Source of the DNA: Pseudomonas paralactis
Lineage (GTDB): Bacteria; Pseudomonadota; Gammaproteobacteria; Pseudomonadales; Pseudomonadaceae
Reading direction: 5' to 3'
Assembly: GCF_001439735.1 (NCBI RefSeq)
Contig: NZ_JYLN01000015.1
Location: 1 to 64,000, forward strand
DNA length: 64,000 bases
Each line of letters starts with the position of its first letter. Position 1 is the stretch's first letter. The position numbers and the translations under genes are program-made. Positions 60,964 to 64,000 of the stretch are shown here, piece by piece. The notes beneath the pieces are model-generated. The model did not search any database. It was not told the DNA's origin and saw only the letters and a list, made by a program, of their open reading frames with translations.

Positions 60964-62286
60964 GTGAAATTCAACCTGCCGAAAATCGCTACCGCCCCGT
61001 TCTGCCCGCCGGAAGTGGCCGGCTCTGTCGCCGTTGACCCCAAGGCGTCGTTTTTCAAACGAATGTTGATGTTCGCCGGCCCCGGTTTGTTGATCTCCAT
61101 CGGCTACATGGACCCCGGCAATTGGGCGACCGCCATTGAAGCCGGTTCCCGCTACGGCTACAGCCTGCTGTTTGTGGTGCTGCTGGCCAGCCTTGCAGGG
61201 ATGGCGGTGCAGTGCCTGTGCTCACGGCTGGGCATCGCCACCGGTAAGGACCTGGCGCAACTGTGCCGCGAGCGCTACAGCAAGCGCTCCTCACGTACCC
61301 AATGGCTGCTGGCGGAAATCTCCATCATCGCCACCGATCTTGCCGAAGTGCTCGGTTGCGCCCTGGCGTTTCACCTGCTGCTTGGCGTGTCGCTGACCAC
61401 CGGCATCGTCATCACGGCCTTCGACACGCTGTTGATCCTTGCCCTGCAAAACCGCGGTTTCCGCCGCCTTGAAGCGATCATGCTGGCGCTGGTGGCGACC
61501 ATCGGCGTGTGTTTCTTTATCGAACTGGTGCTGATCAAACCCTACTGGCCCGACGTGCTCAGCGGTTTCACGCCTTCACTGTCGGCGATCAGCGACGCGG
61601 CGCCTTTGTACCTGGCTATCGGCATCCTTGGCGCCACGGTCATGCCCCATAACCTCTACCTGCACAGTTCCATCGTTCAGACGCGCCTGATCGGCAAGGA
61701 CCTGGCGAGCAAGCAGGATGCGGTCAAGCTGGCGCGCATCGACACCATCGGTTCCCTGGCCCTGGCGTTGTTGGTCAACGCAGCGATCCTGGTGCTGGCC
61801 GCTGCGGCGTTCTACAAGACGGGCCATACCGATGTGGTGGAAATCCAGGACGCCTACCACCTGCTCGACCCACTGGTAGGCGGCGCCTTCGCCAGCATCC
61901 TGTTCGGTATCGCCTTGCTGGCGTCGGGGCAGAGCTCGACTTTTACCGGCACCATTGCCGGCCAGGTGATCATGGAGGGCTACCTGAACCTGCGCATACC
62001 CTGCTGGCAACGACGCCTGATCACCCGCGGGCTGGCGTTGATCCCGGCGTTCCTTGGGGTATGGTTGATGGGCGACGATGCCATCGGCAAGCTGCTGATT
62101 CTCAGCCAGGTGGTACTGAGCCTGCAGTTGCCCTTTGCGCTGTACCCACTGATCCGCATGACCGGTGACAAGCAGTTGATGGGGCCGTTCGTCAATCGAC
62201 TGCCCACGCGGCTATTGGCGTGGTTCCTGTTCGCGGTGATCAGTGGGGCGAATGCGTGGTTGATTGGGCAGTGGTTGTTTGATTGA
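60964..62286 (+). CDS. mntH: Nramp-family Mn2+/Fe2+ transporter
   Basis: A 440-residue Nramp protein with eleven predicted helices. The metal-site DPGN is at residues 50-53 and the MPH motif in ATVMPHNLYLHSSIVQTR at about 228-230. It takes up divalent manganese (and iron) with protons. It starts with GTG at 60964 after GGAATGACGC; an overlapping ATG seven bases upstream is out of frame. I saw no clear regulator site in the 41 bases before it. Confidence 0.88.
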   Translation: MKFNLPKIATAPFCPPEVAGSVAVDPKASFFKRMLMFAGPGLLISIGYMDPGNWATAIEAGSRYGYSLLFVVLLASLAGMAVQCLCSRLGIATGKDLAQLCRERYSKRSSRTQWLLAEISIIATDLAEVLGCALAFHLLLGVSLTTGIVITAFDTLLILALQNRGFRRLEAIMLALVATIGVCFFIELVLIKPYWPDVLSGFTPSLSAISDAAPLYLAIGILGATVMPHNLYLHSSIVQTRLIGKDLASKQDAVKLARIDTIGSLALALLVNAAILVLAAAAFYKTGHTDVVEIQDAYHLLDPLVGGAFASILFGIALLASGQSSTFTGTIAGQVIMEGYLNLRIPCWQRRLITRGLALIPAFLGVWLMGDDAIGKLLILSQVVLSLQLPFALYPLIRMTGDKQLMGPFVNRLPTRLLAWFLFAVISGANAWLIGQWLFD

Positions 62287-62308
62287 TGGAAGGCCGCTGG
62301 AACACGAC

Positions 62309-62686
62309 CTACACCAACATAGCCAATGATGTGTATTGGGCAACCTGCGGATCAGCCGTCAATAACTTCATCGGCTCACTCAACGCTGTTGCAATGATCA
62401 GCCGATCAAAAGGATCCTTGTGATAATGCTCAAGATCCTTGACCGCAATGGCGTGTTCAAGGGTGATGGGTAATTCGACGAAACCGCTTTTGGAGCAATA
62501 TTCACGGATTTCATCCAGGTCTACATCGAGCTTACCCAGCCCAACCTTGATTGCCATTTCCCAGAATGTTGCTGCGCTGACATAAATGTCTGCGGCATTT
62601 TCAATCAGCTTGTGAGCTTTGCCGGATAGCCTGGGGTCATCGTTGAGCGCCCACAGCAGAATATGGGTATCCAGCAACAGTCTCAC
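62309..62686 (-). CDS. PIN-domain toxin (VapC type)
   Basis: A 125-residue PIN-domain ribonuclease. The acidic residues that hold the metal are visible as Asp6 (LLLDTHILLWAL), Glu43 (ATFWEMAIK) and Asp91/Asp94 (HKDPFDRLIIATA). It starts with GTG overlapping the antitoxin stop codon. Members cut tRNA or other RNA. Confidence 0.88.
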   Translation of the reverse strand: MRLLLDTHILLWALNDDPRLSGKAHKLIENAADIYVSAATFWEMAIKVGLGKLDVDLDEIREYCSKSGFVELPITLEHAIAVKDLEHYHKDPFDRLIIATALSEPMKLLTADPQVAQYTSLAMLV

Positions 62687-62922
62687 GAGTGGTTGCCCTC
62701 GAATGCATCCAGTAGATCGCTAGGGAGTGGCGCGTCGAAATCTTCAGGGATGACCAGCTTTCCCTTCATTGCGCCAATCCGCTGTCGGTTGGTCTTACCG
62801 ACGGGCACCAGCTGTGCCATTGCGCGCCCATGCTTGGCAATGGTGATGATTTTACCGGCGGCGGCATCGTCGACGAGCTTGGACAGGTTGTTTTTTGCCT
62901 CACCGAGAGGAACGGTAATCAT
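62683..62922 (-). CDS. Phd/YefM-family antitoxin
   Basis: A 79-residue antitoxin, MITVPLGEAKNNLSKLVDDAA at the front as in the Phd/YefM fold, then TIAKHGRAMAQLVPVG and a flexible tail that would wrap the toxin. GGAAGA lies before the ATG at 62922. The frame is open to 63042 (119 residues), but the extra part looks unlike the family. It is paired with the PIN toxin. Confidence 0.85.
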   Translation of the reverse strand: MITVPLGEAKNNLSKLVDDAAAGKIITIAKHGRAMAQLVPVGKTNRQRIGAMKGKLVIPEDFDAPLPSDLLDAFEGNHS

Positions 62923-63182
62923 GTGGTCTTCCCCGTGTTTTGGCCAAATATAGCCAAAACTACGTGAGCTATCAAAGACGGCTCGACCACTGGCCAAAGC
63001 TGCTCGTTCCGCGCGTGATGGTTTGTAATACATGACATTCATGGCATATCTCCAAGAAAGAACAAACCAAAGTCTGCCCCAGCGCTCGGTATCCAGAAAT
63101 ACTGGCTCGTAAAATCAGAACCGGCCTACTTTTCTTCCGAGGAATTTTCCCTCGGTGACATCATCAGGAAGGGCGGCTTCAC

Positions 63183-64000
63183 TTACCGATCCCAATACGG
63201 CACCGCCCCAAAGCACTCCACGAAATAGTCGATCACCGTACGCACTTTCAGCGACAACCTTCGGCTGCCCGGCCACAGCGCGGCAATCTGCTGGGGCTCC
63301 AGGGTGGTCGCGACATCATATTCAGTCAGCACAGCCTGCAAACTGCCGGCGCGCAAGCTTTCGCCAATCAGCCAGGAGGGAAATACCACCAGGCCCAGGC
63401 CCTGTTCGGCGGCGTGGGTCAAGGTGTCGGCGTGGTTGCCGGTGATCGGGCCCTTGACGCTGTAGGCGGACCAGTCACTTTGGCCGCGCCTGAAGAACCA
63501 GCGTTGCTGGCCGGTGATGCCTTTGTAGGCCAGGCATTGGTGGTTGACCAGTTCGTCGGGGTGGTGCGGTGTGCCATGTTGCGCCAGGTAGGCGGGGCTG
63601 GCGGCAATGCGAAAGCGCTGGGGCGCGAAGATGCGTGCCTGCATCCCCGAATCATTGAGCACGCCGATGCGAAACAGCAGGTCGGTGCCGTCTTGCAGTG
63701 GGTCGACGAAGGTGTCGGTTTGCTGGATATCCAGTTGCAGCTTCGGGTAGCGCCGGCATAGCGCTCCCAGCCACGGTGAAAGGTGGCGCTGGCCGAATAC
63801 CATGGGCGCGTTGATACGCACCAGCCCGCTGGGCTCACTGTCCTGTTCCTGCAAGGCTTGGTTCGCGGTTTCCAACTGCTCCAGGACCAGTCGGGCATGA
63901 CGCCCGAGCAGGCGCCCGGCTTCGGTAGGGCTGACGGCGCGAGTGTGGCGGTACAGCAACTGCTGGCCGAGGGCCTGTTCCATCAGTTGAATTTGCCGCG
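63183..64000 (-). CDS. LysR-family transcriptional regulator (5' end cut by the window)
   Basis: About 272 C-terminal residues of a LysR regulator. The frame runs off the right edge; the visible beginning RQIQLMEQALGQQLLYRHTR is the end of the winged helix, so only the first 30 or so residues are missing. The effector domain has SEPSGLVRINAPMVFGQRHL and GLGLVVFPSWLIGE, typical of the AaeR/DmlR-like group. The 140 bases between it and the antitoxin gene hold nothing recognisable. Confidence 0.85.
   Translation of the reverse strand, partial: RQIQLMEQALGQQLLYRHTRAVSPTEAGRLLGRHARLVLEQLETANQALQEQDSEPSGLVRINAPMVFGQRHLSPWLGALCRRYPKLQLDIQQTDTFVDPLQDGTDLLFRIGVLNDSGMQARIFAPQRFRIAASPAYLAQHGTPHHPDELVNHQCLAYKGITGQQRWFFRRGQSDWSAYSVKGPITGNHADTLTHAAEQGLGLVVFPSWLIGESLRAGSLQAVLTEYDVATTLEPQQIAALWPGSRRLSLKVRTVIDYFVECFGAVPYWDR

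Noticed and set aside
58486..63042. Prophage or integrative element explaining the toxin-antitoxin pairs
   Set aside because: No integrase, phage structural gene, tRNA or flanking direct repeat is visible in the window.

Overview
The window looks like chromosomal DNA of a fluorescent Pseudomonas of the P. fluorescens group. The evidence is the high GC content, the pyoverdine genes in the Pseudomonas order (opmQ-pvdT-pvdR / fpvI-pvdA) with PvdS-type promoters, the late cobalamin gene cobF, and many REP/REPIN palindromes of the GGAGCGAGCTTGCTC and GGGAGCTGGCTTGCC types between genes. I saw no tRNA, rRNA, CRISPR array, insertion sequence or prophage. The genes cut by the window edges are an araG-like ATPase on the left and a LysR regulator on the right.

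Layout. 1-1.7 kb: end of an L-arabinose ABC importer (araGH). 2.1-10.4 kb: a polyol-type import and catabolism locus (binding protein, ATPase, permease, zinc dehydrogenase, FGGY kinase, L-xylulose-reductase-like SDR, LacI repressor) with a clear LacI-type operator, then a LysR regulator. Two inverted copies of a roughly 350 bp non-coding repeat, each lying between REP arms, bracket the SDR, LacI and LysR genes. 11.9-20.2 kb: a Liv-type ABC importer with an amidase and an M20 carbamoylase-type hydrolase, plus a GntR regulator. 20.3-27.9 kb: pyoverdine export (PvdRT-OpmQ), the ECF sigma factor FpvI and ornithine hydroxylase PvdA, with a nucleophile-less alpha/beta hydrolase at one end. 28.1-30.2 kb: a radical-SAM DNA-repair-type protein and its usual partner.

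30.3-36.2 kb: a citrulline uptake and degradation locus (polar amino acid ABC importer, Lrp regulator, ornithine cyclodeaminase, CtlX hydrolase). 36.3-41.1 kb: a PAS-LuxR regulator divergent from a thiolase / acyl-CoA ligase / MFS operon, with a perfect palindrome between them. 41.3-46.5 kb: YbjN protein, an atypical histidine phosphatase, CobF, an exported carboxylesterase, a small periplasmic protein and a KefB-type antiporter. 46.9-58.3 kb: one 3796-residue autotransporter built from long internal duplications. 58.5-64 kb: a HigBA-type toxin-antitoxin pair, a fusion of an alpha/beta hydrolase with a YaaW domain, an Nramp Mn transporter, a PIN/Phd toxin-antitoxin pair and the start-truncated LysR gene.

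How the parts work together. Most of the window is nutrient scavenging: four ABC importers, three of them next to catabolic enzymes and a local regulator. The pyoverdine section joins peptide precursor synthesis (PvdA) to export (PvdRT-OpmQ) under a common PvdS control. In three of the importers the junction just after the binding-protein gene carries a hairpin or REPIN, which fits differential mRNA stability. The most intriguing items are the hydrolase-YaaW fusion, the nested inverted repeats, fpvI without a neighbouring fpvR, the coding tails derived from REP sequences, and the unassigned amide/ureido importer-hydrolase operon.
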